NCBI RefSeq assembly: GCF_025056915.1
Contig: NZ_JANWVH010000001.1
Span: 1 to 64,000 of the forward strand
Reading direction: 5' to 3'
From: Meiothermus sp.
Lineage (GTDB): Bacteria > Deinococcota > Deinococci > Deinococcales > Thermaceae
DNA length: 64,000 nucleotides
The notes under the pieces are model-generated. The model made no database searches, was not told the origin of the DNA, and worked only from the letters and a program-made list of their open reading frames with translations. The translations under genes were made by a program, and so were the position numbers. Below, in pieces: positions 1-8,044 of the stretch. Numbering within the stretch: position 1 is the stretch's first letter; the number at the start of each line of letters is the position of its first letter.

Positions 1-2
1 TT

Positions 3-368
3 CACTGGGAGGGGGGGCAGGTCAACCTGAAAAAAGGGGGGATTGCCGCCATCGTGGCCCTGGCGCGGGTGTACGGCCTCGAGGCCGGCAGCCTGGCCCG
101 CCCCACCCTGGAGCGCCTGCGGGCCGCCGCCCTGGCCCGGCTCATCCCCAAGGAAGAAGCCGAAGACCTGAGCGAGGCTTTTTTGTTCCTCTCCCACCTG
201 CGCCTGAAGCACCAGCTAAAAGCCCTGGAGCGGGGCCAGCCCCCCTCCAACCGGGTGGCCCAGGAAGCCCTCAGCCCCCGCGAGCAGCAGATGCTGCGGC
301 AGGTTTTTCTGCGCATCCGCCAGGCCCAGCAGGCGCTGGCGGGGCGGTTTCGGTTGCAGGTCTTATAA
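3..368 (+). CDS. C-terminal fragment of a DUF294-type nucleotidyltransferase / CBS-domain regulator
   Basis: This is the last 121 codons of a gene that begins before the window; the frame is open from base 3 to a TAA at 366-368. The sequence VNLKKGGIAAIVALARVY, followed by a helical stretch with SEAFLFLSHLRLKHQL and a tail with LSPREQQMLRQVFLRIRQAQ, is the pattern of the DUF294 C-terminal domain. That domain follows CBS and nucleotidyltransferase-like domains in putative signalling proteins related to GlnD. The enzymatic part is not visible, so activity cannot be judged. The assignment rests on the C-terminal pattern only. Confidence 0.6.
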   Translation, partial: HWEGGQVNLKKGGIAAIVALARVYGLEAGSLARPTLERLRAAALARLIPKEEAEDLSEAFLFLSHLRLKHQLKALERGQPPSNRVAQEALSPREQQMLRQVFLRIRQAQQALAGRFRLQVL

Positions 369-391
369 AGTGTCCTTTCCCCTGTTGACGT

Positions 392-463
392 TACCGACGG
401 CCTCACCCCAAGGCTATTTCCTGAAAGCGACCTGAAGACCGGAAAAGCTAAAGGCCGTCGGTA
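392..463. repeat. Long imperfect hairpin between the DUF294 gene and aceA
   Basis: Perfect 11-bp arms TACCGACGGCC (392-402) and GGCCGTCGGTA (453-463) enclose 50 bases. Inside them, a second pairing (GCTATTTCC near 413 with GGAAAAGCT near 441) could extend the stem. The element follows a stop codon by about 25 bases and precedes the aceA terminator. It could be a 3' UTR structure, a small RNA or a degenerate mobile element; nothing identifies which. Confidence 0.5.
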
Positions 464-473
464 GCGCCAAAGT

Positions 474-503
474 AAAAAACACCCGCCATCAACGGCGAGT
501 GTT
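474..503 (-). terminator. Rho-independent terminator of aceA
   Basis: Read on the minus strand, AACACTCGCC-GTTGAT-GGCGGGTGTT (503 to 478) forms a strong stem and is followed by a T run (474-479 on the plus strand is AAAAAAC). It lies about 33 bases after the aceA stop codon. It may also stop plus-strand transcripts weakly. Confidence 0.8.
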
Positions 504-535
504 TGTTCCACGTGTAGACGATTTCCTACCAGCCA

Positions 536-1831
536 TTAATGGAACTGCGCTTCCTCCGTCGAGCCCACCAACGCCGCGGTGGAGGCCTGCCCGGCGGTGA
601 TGGCCATCAGCACCTCGTCGAAGTAGCCTGCGCCCACCTCGCGCTGGTGCTTGACGGCGGTGAAGCCATCTTTCTCGGCGGCGAACTCGAGCTGCTGCAG
701 CTCCACAAAGGCGCTCATGCCGCGCTCCTTGTAGCCCTTGGCCAGCTCGAAGGTGCGGTAGTTGAGGTTGTGCCAGCCGGCCAGGGTGATGAACTGGAAC
801 TTGTAGCCCATGGCCCCCAGCTCCCGCTGGAACTTGGCGATGGTGGCGTCGTCGAGGTTTTTCTTCCAGTTGAAGCTGGGCGAGCAGTTGTAGGCCAGCA
901 TCTTGCCGGGGAACTGGGCATGGATGGCCTCGGCGAACTTGCGGGCGACCTCGAGGTCGGGGGTGCTGGTCTCCATCCAGAGCAGGTCGGCGTAGGGCGC
1001 ATAGGCCAGGCCGCGGGTGATGCAGGCCTCGAGGCCGTTGCGAATGCGGTAGAAGCCCTCGGGGGTGCGCTCGCCTTCCTTCACGAAGGGCTTGTCGCGC
1101 TCGTCAATGTCGCTCGTGAGCAGGGTGGCGGCCTCGGCGTCGGTGCGGGCGATAATCACGGTGGACACGCCCATCACATCGGCGGCCAGCCGGGCCGCGT
1201 TCAGGGTGCGGATGTGCTGCTGGGTGGGAATCAGCACTTTGCCGCCCAGGTGGCCGCACTTCTTCTCGCTGGAAAGCTGGTCTTCCCAGTGCACCCCGGC
1301 GGCCCCGGCCTCAATCATGCCCTTCATCAGCTCGAAGGCGTTCAGGGGCCCGCCAAAGCCAGCCTCGGCATCGGCCACGATGGGGGCGTACCAGTAGCGG
1401 TCGGTCTTGCCCTCGCTGCGCTCGATCTGGTCGGCCCGCTGCAGGGCGTTGTTGATGCGCTTGACCACCGCCGGCACCGAGTTGGCCGGGTAGAGGGACT
1501 GGTCAGGATAAGTCTGGGCGCCCAGGTTGGCGTCGGCGGCCACCTGCCAGCCCGAGAGGTAGATGGCCTCGAGGCCCGCCTTCACCATCTGCACGGCCTG
1601 AGCGCCGGTGTAGGCGCCAAAGGTGTTCACATAGGGACGGGTGTGCAGAAGCTCCCACAGCCGCTCGGCCCCCACTTTGGCCAGGGTCTGCTCGGGCAGA
1701 ATGCTGGGGCGCAGGCGCACCACATCCTCGGCGGTGTAGTCGCGCTGGATGCCCTTCCAGCGGGGGCTGGTTTCCCACTCACGACGCAGCTTCTCGGCTT
1801 CCAGTTTCATCTCGGGGGTCAGTTTGGACAT
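536..1831 (-). CDS. aceA: Isocitrate lyase
   Basis: Isocitrate lyase cleaves isocitrate to glyoxylate and succinate, the first step of the glyoxylate shunt, in the cytoplasm. The 431-residue protein carries the family signature KKCGH around residue 190 with the catalytic Cys, and the motifs [15 protein letters not shown] and ARTDAEAA that bind metal and substrate. Length matches bacterial AceA. The ATG at 1831 was chosen because AGGAGG lies 8 bases upstream; an in-frame upstream start at 1909 would add 26 residues with no ribosome site. A terminator follows the gene. Malate synthase is not in the window. Direct repeats about 65-110 bases upstream may be regulatory. Confidence 0.96.
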   Translation of the reverse strand: MSKLTPEMKLEAEKLRREWETSPRWKGIQRDYTAEDVVRLRPSILPEQTLAKVGAERLWELLHTRPYVNTFGAYTGAQAVQMVKAGLEAIYLSGWQVAADANLGAQTYPDQSLYPANSVPAVVKRINNALQRADQIERSEGKTDRYWYAPIVADAEAGFGGPLNAFELMKGMIEAGAAGVHWEDQLSSEKKCGHLGGKVLIPTQQHIRTLNAARLAADVMGVSTVIIARTDAEAATLLTSDIDERDKPFVKEGERTPEGFYRIRNGLEACITRGLAYAPYADLLWMETSTPDLEVARKFAEAIHAQFPGKMLAYNCSPSFNWKKNLDDATIAKFQRELGAMGYKFQFITLAGWHNLNYRTFELAKGYKERGMSAFVELQQLEFAAEKDGFTAVKHQREVGAGYFDEVLMAITAGQASTAALVGSTEEAQFH

Positions 1832-1895
1832 CGCACTTCCTCCTGTTTTGAGTATGGCCCGGACGACAGATTTTCGAGGCGTGTATATTCCAATA

Positions 1896-1940
1896 AGCGA
1901 CACCTCCAAAAACGTGTACTATTTATTTCGCTACACCTCA
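1896..1940 (-). promoter_or_regulatory. Direct repeats upstream of aceA (candidate operator)
   Basis: On the plus strand, GCGACACCTCC (1896-1906) and GCTACACCTCA (1930-1940) are direct repeats spaced 34 bp. On the minus strand each copy reads GAGGTGT(A/C)GC and is followed by an AT-rich stretch that could hold a -10 element (for example AATATA near 1885). The arrangement suggests paired binding sites for a regulator of the glyoxylate shunt; the binding protein is unknown. Confidence 0.35.
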
Positions 1941-1976
1941 AAAGTATTACACCAGTGTGTACCTAGCCAGTTTATA

Positions 1977-2017
1977 CCGGCTGGTTCAACCGGCCAGAAG
2001 CAGGCCTGGCCTGCTTC
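1977..2017. repeat. Palindromes in the aceA/lipoprotein intergenic region
   Basis: GAAGCAGGC-CTG-GCCTGCTTC (1997-2017) is a perfect 9-bp stem with a 3-base loop. Just before it lies a smaller repeat CCGG...CCGG around 1978-1994. There is no T run, so it is not a typical terminator. The rest of the 478-base gap (1832-2309) shows no gene. Confidence 0.5.
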
Positions 2018-2309
2018 GGGCCCGGCGCTTATGCTTTCGGACTTTGGGGCGTTGTTTGGGAGTTTGACAAAGGCCGATGGTGGCGGACGATTGAACGCAA
2101 AACACCCTGCGCCCCTTGCCCGAGCCCCGGCGTGCTCCGGCCCTTGAACCCACGGCTTGCGACCGGCATCTTTGCAACGCTGTGCGCTGGGCGCTTCAAA
2201 ACCGCTTTGTTGGTGGCGATTAAGCAGGGCTAAAGAAAGCTGCAAGAACATGAGCCGCATCTGAAGGGGTGTCGGGGTAATGTCGTTAGGGTAAGGAAGG
2301 GGAACCTGT

Positions 2310-3437
2310 ATGAAACGCAACTTCGGCTTGGTGCTGGCCGTAGCGGCTATGATGGCAGGCTGTGGGGAGACCAACGTGGTCGAGAACCCGCCGCCAAGAA
2401 GCGGTGGGGCAACGGCCTCTGCCACCGAGAGCGCAGCGGCCAGCAAAAGCTTCGATGATAGCGCCAGCAAGGTGATGCAGAGCCTGCCAGCCGAGCTGGC
2501 CGGCTACTTACGCAGTCTGAACGCACCGGTCAACCTTGACCTGGGCCGTGTGCTGGGCTTGCCAGGGTCGGGGGCCTCGAGTGCGGCGGTGGAAGCGCCA
2601 GGGGGCGGGGTTTCGCTCCAGGCCACCGAGACCCGCCTGACCCGGGGTAGCTGGGACTGCACCACCGGAAGCTGTGTGCGTACCGACAGCGACGACTACC
2701 TGGTGCGCTGGCGCACCGCCCAGGGCCAGACCGCCGAGCTGCTGCTCGACTGGAACGGCTCCACCAGCGGAACGGCCTCGGCCACCGTGCTGGGGCACTA
2801 CAGCGCCAGCAACGAAGCCCTCTTCGAGGCCCCCACCAAGCTCATCGGGCACATCAAGGTGAATAACGCGGTGGTAGCCAGCCTGAACCGAACCACCGTC
2901 TTTCCCGATAGCCGCTGTGTGACGGGGCGCAAGGTGCTGGACATGCCCGACCAGCTCAAGGCCACAGCTTTCCTTGATAAGGCCGGGGCGGGGCGGCTCG
3001 TTGAGGTCAGGAACCTCGAGTGGAACATCGGCAGCAACCTCACCACCAAGGGCGATATGGTGCTCAAGGGCGGCGGCGAGACCGTGAACCTGAGCTGGGA
3101 CGTGACCACCGGGGGCACCGTGGTTCGGGCGCGCTGTGGCAACTTTGCCAGCATCCTGGCCACCAACATGCGGGCCTTGGCTTCACTGGGCAACCTCAAG
3201 AAGACTTTTGCCCTGGGCTTCGAGGCCACCGAGTTCCGCCGCGACCCCCTGCACATCGCCTTCAGCAAGGGTTCGGTGCAGTTCGATGGCAAGACCGCCG
3301 AATTCCGGGGCGTGCTGGACGATGCCAACCGAAATTGCATCCTGGGCGAGAACCTCTCCTTGAGCTTTGCCGGGGGAGAGACCAACCTCGAGCAATACCT
3401 CATCGCGCACCACGCAGCCAAGCCCTGTTCGCGCTGA
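2310..3437 (+). CDS. Predicted lipoprotein of unknown function
   Basis: 375 residues. The N-terminus MKRNFGLVLAVAAMMAGCG is a lipoprotein signal peptide with lipobox MAGC, so the mature protein should be anchored to a membrane by Cys17. A low-complexity Ala/Ser-rich linker (about residues 20-50) follows. The body is soluble and rich in beta-type sequence, with scattered Cys pairs (for example WDCTTGSC around 110) that could form disulfides outside the cytoplasm. I recognise no family. A purine-rich GGAAGGGG lies a short distance upstream of the ATG. It stands alone between aceA and another exported protein. Confidence 0.75.
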   Translation: MKRNFGLVLAVAAMMAGCGETNVVENPPPRSGGATASATESAAASKSFDDSASKVMQSLPAELAGYLRSLNAPVNLDLGRVLGLPGSGASSAAVEAPGGGVSLQATETRLTRGSWDCTTGSCVRTDSDDYLVRWRTAQGQTAELLLDWNGSTSGTASATVLGHYSASNEALFEAPTKLIGHIKVNNAVVASLNRTTVFPDSRCVTGRKVLDMPDQLKATAFLDKAGAGRLVEVRNLEWNIGSNLTTKGDMVLKGGGETVNLSWDVTTGGTVVRARCGNFASILATNMRALASLGNLKKTFALGFEATEFRRDPLHIAFSKGSVQFDGKTAEFRGVLDDANRNCILGENLSLSFAGGETNLEQYLIAHHAAKPCSR

Positions 3438-3614
3438 GGGGGCTAATGGCCGAGGCTCAAAGCAGTCACGATAAGGCCTTGCCGAGGCCAAAAAAACGAA
3501 AGGGTGAACTGCCCGAACCCCTCCTGGTTGGGGGTGGCCTGCGTGTGTCCGGCGGCACGGGGGACTGGTTCTCTGATGAGGCCCTGTTATGATGGGGCAG
3601 ATTTTGGAGGAACC

Positions 3615-4130
3615 ATGAAACGACTTGTGGCCTTGCTGACCTTGGTGATTGGTTTCGCCTTTGCCCAGGCTCCGGCCTACCCCGAAAACACCGTGGGGGT
3701 GGGGTTTGGGATTGGACGCGGGTTGATGGTGCAGGGAAGCCTGGGCCTGCCCTTCAGCCCGCTGGGCATTGATACCGGGCTGGATCTCGAGGTCATCGTC
3801 CCCACCAGCTTCGACAATGTGGAGGTCTGGGCCCTGTTCAAGGCCAACCTGCTGCCGGCCCTTACGCTGGCCGACCTCTCGCTCTCGGCGGGCCTGGGGG
3901 TAGACCTGAGCTTCAATACAGTGGGCAGTGTGTTTGGCTTCCACCTGGGGCCCATTGCCAGCCTCGAGATTCCCGGCGGGGCCATCTCGGGCTATGTGGG
4001 GCTCGGCATTGAGGGGGGCTTCAACCTGGCCTATGGCCTGGGCGGGCGGCTCTACCTGGACCCGGTGGCCCTCGAGGTGGGCCTCTCCGACCGCTATCCC
4101 TTCAAAATTGCGCTGCTGTACCTCTGGTGA
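3615..4130 (+). CDS. Small exported protein, beta-rich and glycine-rich
   Basis: 171 residues starting at an ATG 4 bases after GGAGG. The signal peptide MKRLVALLTLVIGFAFAQAP probably ends after AFA. The rest alternates hydrophobic and small residues (for example VGVGFGIGRGLMVQGSLGL and GYVGLGIEGGFNLAYGLGG) and ends in an aromatic residue (LYLW). This is the look of an outer-membrane beta-barrel of modest size, so location in the outer envelope is inferred. A -10-like TATGAT lies about 20 bases upstream. No specific family is recognised. Confidence 0.7.
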   Translation: MKRLVALLTLVIGFAFAQAPAYPENTVGVGFGIGRGLMVQGSLGLPFSPLGIDTGLDLEVIVPTSFDNVEVWALFKANLLPALTLADLSLSAGLGVDLSFNTVGSVFGFHLGPIASLEIPGGAISGYVGLGIEGGFNLAYGLGGRLYLDPVALEVGLSDRYPFKIALLYLW

Positions 4131-4290
4131 GATAGCCGAAGGCCGAGTGCCAAAAGCGCAAAGCATTGGGTTGCAGTTCTTCGCACTTGGCTCGGGTCGA
4201 ACGGCGCCTCACCCCCGCCTTGGGCCCTGATTTGGGCCTTTTGAGCGCCAGACCCAGCTCAAAGCCTGGCCGTTGCGGCACAATACCCCT

Positions 4291-5817
4291 ATGCGCGGGA
4301 TCTGGGCACTGGTGGTTGCGCTGGGCATGGCGTATGGGCAGCCGGTGTGGGTGCTCACGCCGCAGGGGCGCCTGCAGGGGGGCCTCAACCCGAAGGCCCA
4401 GGTGGCCTATTTTCTGGGCATCCCTTATGCGAAAGCCGAGCGCTGGAAAGCGCCCGAGCCGGTTTTGCGGCTCGAGGGGGTCTTCAAGGCCACCGAGCCA
4501 GGCCTGGCCTGCCCGCAGCGGGGAGTTTTTACCACCCGGCTGGGGGGCTACATGCCCCCCCAGGGCGAGGACTGCCTGAACCTGGGGGTCTGGGCACCCC
4601 TGGCCCCACCGCCACCGGAGGGCTATCCGGTGATGGTCTGGGTGCATGGGGGGAGCTACACCGGGGGCAGCTGGGCCGAGCCCCTCTACGACGGCACCTC
4701 GCTGGCCGCCGAGGGCGTGGTGGTGGTGGGCTTCAACTACCGGCTGGGCCCGCTGGGCTGGCTGGCCCTGCCCGCATTGCAAGCCGAAGACCCCAGCCGC
4801 TCTACGGGCAACTATGGGCTGCTGGACATGCTCGAGGCCCTGCGCTGGGTCGAGCGCAACATCCGCGCCTTTGGCGGCAACCCAGAAAACGTAACGCTCT
4901 TTGGGCATTCGGCGGGGGGGATGGCGGTGTGTACGCTGATGGCCCTACCGAGCGCCCGGGGTTTGTTTCACAAGGCCATCCTCCAGTCGGGCGGGTGCGC
5001 TTATGTGCGAACCCTCGAGCAAGGTTTCGCCTGGGGCGCTCGCTGGGCCGCCCAACTGGGCTGCGCTGCCAGCGACCTGGCCTGCCTGCGCCGGATTCCC
5101 CTGGAACGCCTTTTTCCCCCCGAAGACCGCAGCATTGGGGCGCTTTTGCAAAGGGTCGAAGCCGGGGAGTTCGCCGAGGTGCCCTGGAAGCCCCACCTGG
5201 ATGGGGTCTGGCTGAACAAGGTGCCTTTGCAAGCCCTGCTAGAAGGGGCAGCCCAGGGGATTCCCCTGATTGTGGGGGCCACTGCGCAGGAGACCTGGGG
5301 CGAGCGTCTCGCCGGCCCTTCCGACTGGGGCGGCTTTGCCGAGCGGGTCGAGGCCAAGCTCCCCGGTCAGGGGGTTCGGGCGCGGCAGCTCTACCAGGCC
5401 CGCTACGCCTCGCCCGCCGAGGCCTGGGCCTACTTCCAGACCGACCGAATCCTGCTCTGCCCCACGCTGGCAGCAGGGGTTGCTCAGGCCGACCACGCCC
5501 CCACCTACAGCTACCTGGTGACCTGGGCCTCGCCGGTGCTGGAGCTGCTGGGTAGCTTTCACGGGATTGAGCTGCCCCTGCTCTTTGGCACCGAGACCAC
5601 CTGGCCTGCGCTGGCCCTGTTCCTGACCGCTGAGGCCATGGAAAACTCGCGGCCCCTGGCCAGGGCGCTCCGCAGCCAGTGGCTCCACTTCGCCCGCTCG
5701 GGCGAGCCCTATTTGCAGGGCTGGCCTGAGACCAAAAGCGGCTATGCGATGGGCTTTAGCGCTCGGCCCGGCCTGATTCCCGACCCCTACCCAGGGCGCT
5801 GTGGGTTGTTCCGTTAG
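4291..5817 (+). CDS. Type-B carboxylesterase (para-nitrobenzyl esterase-like), exported
   Basis: 508 residues. A signal peptide ([17 protein letters not shown]) precedes a full type-B carboxylesterase domain. Landmarks are EDCLNLGVW, the oxyanion-hole region [13 protein letters not shown], the nucleophile elbow FGHSAGG with Ser207, the acidic residue in [12 protein letters not shown] and the catalytic His in [10 protein letters not shown]. It should hydrolyse carboxylic esters outside the cytoplasm; the natural substrate is unknown. The ATG at 4291 is preferred to an in-frame ATG 18 bases upstream because the signal peptide then begins cleanly. No ribosome site is obvious, so it may be leaderless. 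Confidence 0.9.
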   Translation: MRGIWALVVALGMAYGQPVWVLTPQGRLQGGLNPKAQVAYFLGIPYAKAERWKAPEPVLRLEGVFKATEPGLACPQRGVFTTRLGGYMPPQGEDCLNLGVWAPLAPPPPEGYPVMVWVHGGSYTGGSWAEPLYDGTSLAAEGVVVVGFNYRLGPLGWLALPALQAEDPSRSTGNYGLLDMLEALRWVERNIRAFGGNPENVTLFGHSAGGMAVCTLMALPSARGLFHKAILQSGGCAYVRTLEQGFAWGARWAAQLGCAASDLACLRRIPLERLFPPEDRSIGALLQRVEAGEFAEVPWKPHLDGVWLNKVPLQALLEGAAQGIPLIVGATAQETWGERLAGPSDWGGFAERVEAKLPGQGVRARQLYQARYASPAEAWAYFQTDRILLCPTLAAGVAQADHAPTYSYLVTWASPVLELLGSFHGIELPLLFGTETTWPALALFLTAEAMENSRPLARALRSQWLHFARSGEPYLQGWPETKSGYAMGFSARPGLIPDPYPGRCGLFR

Positions 5818-5840
5818 GCCGGGGCGAATAGCATAGAGCC

Positions 5841-6491
5841 ATGCCGGTTCTGAAGGTCTCTGCAGCCGACCAGTTCCTGATTGCCACCGGCGACACGAGG
5901 CTCCTGGAAGTCTGGGAGGCGCTGCCCGAGGGGCTCTTTCCGCCTTTTCCACCGGTGGAGCTACCCGGGGGGCTGGACGGCCTGCTCAAGCGGGGCGGGT
6001 TTGCCCAGACCTTTTTTGTGGGGAGCGAGGTCTTGGGCCTCAAGTTCCAATCGCCCAAAGGCCAGACCATCCAGGCTGGGGGGCTCACGGTGAAAAACGT
6101 GCAGGGCTACGACCTGGTGCGGCCCTTTGTGGGCAGCTTTGGGGCTTTGGGCGACGTGCTCGAGGCCACCCTCAGGCTGCGCCCAGGCCGGGCCTGGGTT
6201 TTTTTGCGCCGCAGGGGCGAGCTGGCCGAGCCTCCCCAGAGGCCGCGCTTCTTGTGGCAGGCGCTGGCCCACACCTATGCTTTTCACTTTGGACATCCCC
6301 TCGAGGTCAGGCGCTTCGCACAAACTTTTGGTGGCGAGGAAGTTCGGGGTACGCTGGACTACACCCCGCTATTCCCGCACGGGATGGGCGTGGGCCCCGG
6401 CAGCCTGATAGACCTGCGCTTTAGCTGGTGCGATGGGGGCGCCAGGCCCCCCATGCCCGAAGCCTACAGGCGCCTGGTGGAAGCCGTTTGA
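5841..6491 (+). CDS. Short FAD-binding (PCMH-type) protein, GlcE-like
   Basis: 216 residues. The segment VKNVQGYDLVRPFVGSFGALG followed by LEATLRLRP matches the FAD-binding half of the glycolate oxidase GlcE / vanillyl-alcohol oxidase family. GlcE proteins are usually about 350 residues, so the cap domain is reduced or missing. The gene follows the carboxylesterase by 23 bases and probably shares its transcript. A GlcD-like subunit is encoded far away (54600-55949), so a functional pair is possible but not shown. It could also be a stand-alone oxidoreductase fragment. Confidence 0.65.
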   Translation: MPVLKVSAADQFLIATGDTRLLEVWEALPEGLFPPFPPVELPGGLDGLLKRGGFAQTFFVGSEVLGLKFQSPKGQTIQAGGLTVKNVQGYDLVRPFVGSFGALGDVLEATLRLRPGRAWVFLRRRGELAEPPQRPRFLWQALAHTYAFHFGHPLEVRRFAQTFGGEEVRGTLDYTPLFPHGMGVGPGSLIDLRFSWCDGGARPPMPEAYRRLVEAV

Positions 6492-6651
6492 GCAGGGGAG
6501 AAAGGGAATAGAGGCCTCAAAGCTACATAGTATGGAGAGCCTACCGATAACCCTTGACCGGCAATTGCTTTTTGACCCATGACCTGAGACTTGCGACCTG
6601 TGACCGTTGCGGCGAATCCACAGGGCCCAGAAACCAAATCATCAGGAATGT

Positions 6652-7521
6652 ATGAAACCCAAATTTACTGTTCCCGACCATCTGAAACCCTACCAGCGGC
6701 GGGTGACGGCCAACGGGGTGGGCTTGCACCTCTACGACTCGGGCGCGGCCCCCTCGCAAGACCCCCCCTTTGTGCTTATTCATGGGCTGGGGGACGAGGC
6801 CGATAGCTGGCAAAAGGTCTTCCCGCTCCTGGCCGGGCGGGGGCGGGTGGTGGCCCTCGACCTGCCGGGGTTTGGCCGCTCCGACCACCCTAAAAGGGCC
6901 TATACCCTTCCCTTTTTTGCCGATACGGTGGTGGCGCTGCTGGAACAACTGAAGGTTCCGCAGGCGGTGCTGGTAGGTAGCTCTTTTGGGGCGGGGGTGG
7001 CCCTGCGGGTGGCCCTGCGCCGGGCCGACCTGGTGGCCCGGCTGGTGCTGGTGGGCGGCCCCCCTGTGCGAAGCAAGCTGGGCCGGCTTCAGATGATGTT
7101 CTTAATTCCGGGCCAGGGCGAAAAAATCTACAACAGCTTCCGGGTTTCGCAGGAGGCCGCCTACGAAAGCCTGCGGCCCTACTATGGCAACCTGGATGCC
7201 CTCCCCCCCGAAGACCGCCAGTTTTTGCGCGAACGGGTCTGGGACCGGGTCTGGAGCGACGACCAGCGGCGGGCCTATTTCTCGACCTTCCGCTGGCTGG
7301 CCCTGGAGGGGTTGCTGGGCCGGCCCAGTCCGTCCCAGCTGGGCCAGCTCCGGATCCCAACCCTGATTGTTTGGGGTGAGCAGGATCGGGTTATCCCTGC
7401 CGAGGCGGGCCGTACCCTACAGCGCTGGATTCCCGGGGCCAAACTTCAAATCATTCCCGGTTGCGGGCACCTGCCGCAACAGGAAAAACCTCTGGAACTC
7501 GTACGCCTGATTTTGCAGTAG
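6652..7521 (+). CDS. Alpha/beta-fold hydrolase
   Basis: 289 residues, cytoplasmic. It shows the HG oxyanion motif (FVLIHGLGDEADSW), the nucleophile elbow VGSSFGAG (G-x-S-x-G), the acid in VWGEQDRVIP and the catalytic His in GCGHLPQQE, in the standard order. Length fits the small alpha/beta hydrolases (esterases, C-C hydrolases, epoxide hydrolase relatives); the substrate cannot be told. The ATG at 6652 has AGGAA upstream; an in-frame start 45 bases earlier gives an atypical N-terminus. The 160 bases before it contain only loosely repeated GACC-rich sequence. Confidence 0.85.
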   Translation: MKPKFTVPDHLKPYQRRVTANGVGLHLYDSGAAPSQDPPFVLIHGLGDEADSWQKVFPLLAGRGRVVALDLPGFGRSDHPKRAYTLPFFADTVVALLEQLKVPQAVLVGSSFGAGVALRVALRRADLVARLVLVGGPPVRSKLGRLQMMFLIPGQGEKIYNSFRVSQEAAYESLRPYYGNLDALPPEDRQFLRERVWDRVWSDDQRRAYFSTFRWLALEGLLGRPSPSQLGQLRIPTLIVWGEQDRVIPAEAGRTLQRWIPGAKLQIIPGCGHLPQQEKPLELVRLILQ

Positions 7522-7526
7522 GGGGG

Positions 7527-7919
7527 CTACATTTGGGCCCGGCACTCGGGGCAGACGCCGTGGTACTCGACCTGCACGTCTTCAATCTCGTAGGCGGGAT
7601 AGCGGGTCTTAACCTCGCTCAGCAGGTCGGGTAGGGGCTGCACGATGTCGAAGAAGCGGTTGCACTTGCGGCAGACCATGTGCAGGTGCCCATCCAGGTT
7701 GGCTTCGTAGCGCAGGGCCTCCCCTGGGCGCGAGAGCGGCACCAGGTAGCCCTCTTCGGTCAGGGCCTCGAGGGTGCGGTAGACCGTGCCCAGGCTGATG
7801 CTGGGCACTTTTTTGCGAACCTCTGCATACACCCAAGCGGCATCGGGGTGGTGGCCCTGGGCATGCCGAACCACCTCGAGGACGGCCTTGCGCTGCTTGG
7901 TCAAGCGTTTCATTCCCAT
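7527..7919 (-). CDS. Fur-family metal-responsive repressor (Fur/PerR/Zur type)
   Basis: About 130 residues. A winged-helix N-terminus (RLTKQRKAVLEVV ... SISLGTVYRTLEALTEEGYL) is followed by a dimerisation/metal domain with HLHMVCRKC and HGVCPEC. The two CxxC pairs form the structural zinc site typical of Fur and PerR. Which metal or peroxide it senses cannot be read reliably. The start is uncertain: ATG at 7919 or 7913, or a TTG at 7931, none with a clear ribosome site. An inverted repeat ACAGTCGG-N19-CCGACTGT lies 20-55 bases upstream. The gene follows hemC on the same strand but appears to have its own promoter. Confidence 0.9.
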   Translation of the reverse strand: MGMKRLTKQRKAVLEVVRHAQGHHPDAAWVYAEVRKKVPSISLGTVYRTLEALTEEGYLVPLSRPGEALRYEANLDGHLHMVCRKCNRFFDIVQPLPDLLSEVKTRYPAYEIEDVQVEYHGVCPECRAQM

Positions 7920-7939
7920 GGTGGTACCCAAATCTTCGG

Positions 7940-7974
7940 ACAGTCGGAAACACGCGGGGCATAATCCCGACTGT
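7940..7974 (-). promoter_or_regulatory. Inverted repeat in the Fur-family gene promoter
   Basis: ACAGTCGG (7940-7947) and CCGACTGT (7967-7974) are perfect 8-bp inverted arms separated by 19 bases. On the minus strand the spacer holds GATTATGCC, a possible -10. Position directly upstream of a Fur-family gene suggests autoregulation. The arms do not resemble the classical AT-rich Fur box. Confidence 0.4.
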
Positions 7975-8044
7975 TAAACTCAAGTTTACTGAAAAGAAAC
8001 ATGGGTGAAAAGGGGGTTGGTTCCGATGGCCCGCAATTTCGCCG

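Noticed and set aside
539-1966. Long plus-strand open frame antisense to aceA
   Set aside because: It is the mirror of a strongly conserved isocitrate lyase gene. GC-rich codons give long antisense frames; the product (Gly/His/Leu-rich) resembles nothing.
3183-4166. 327-codon minus-strand frame over two exported protein genes
   Set aside because: It crosses two genes with signal peptides and ribosome sites on the plus strand and its product is low-complexity.
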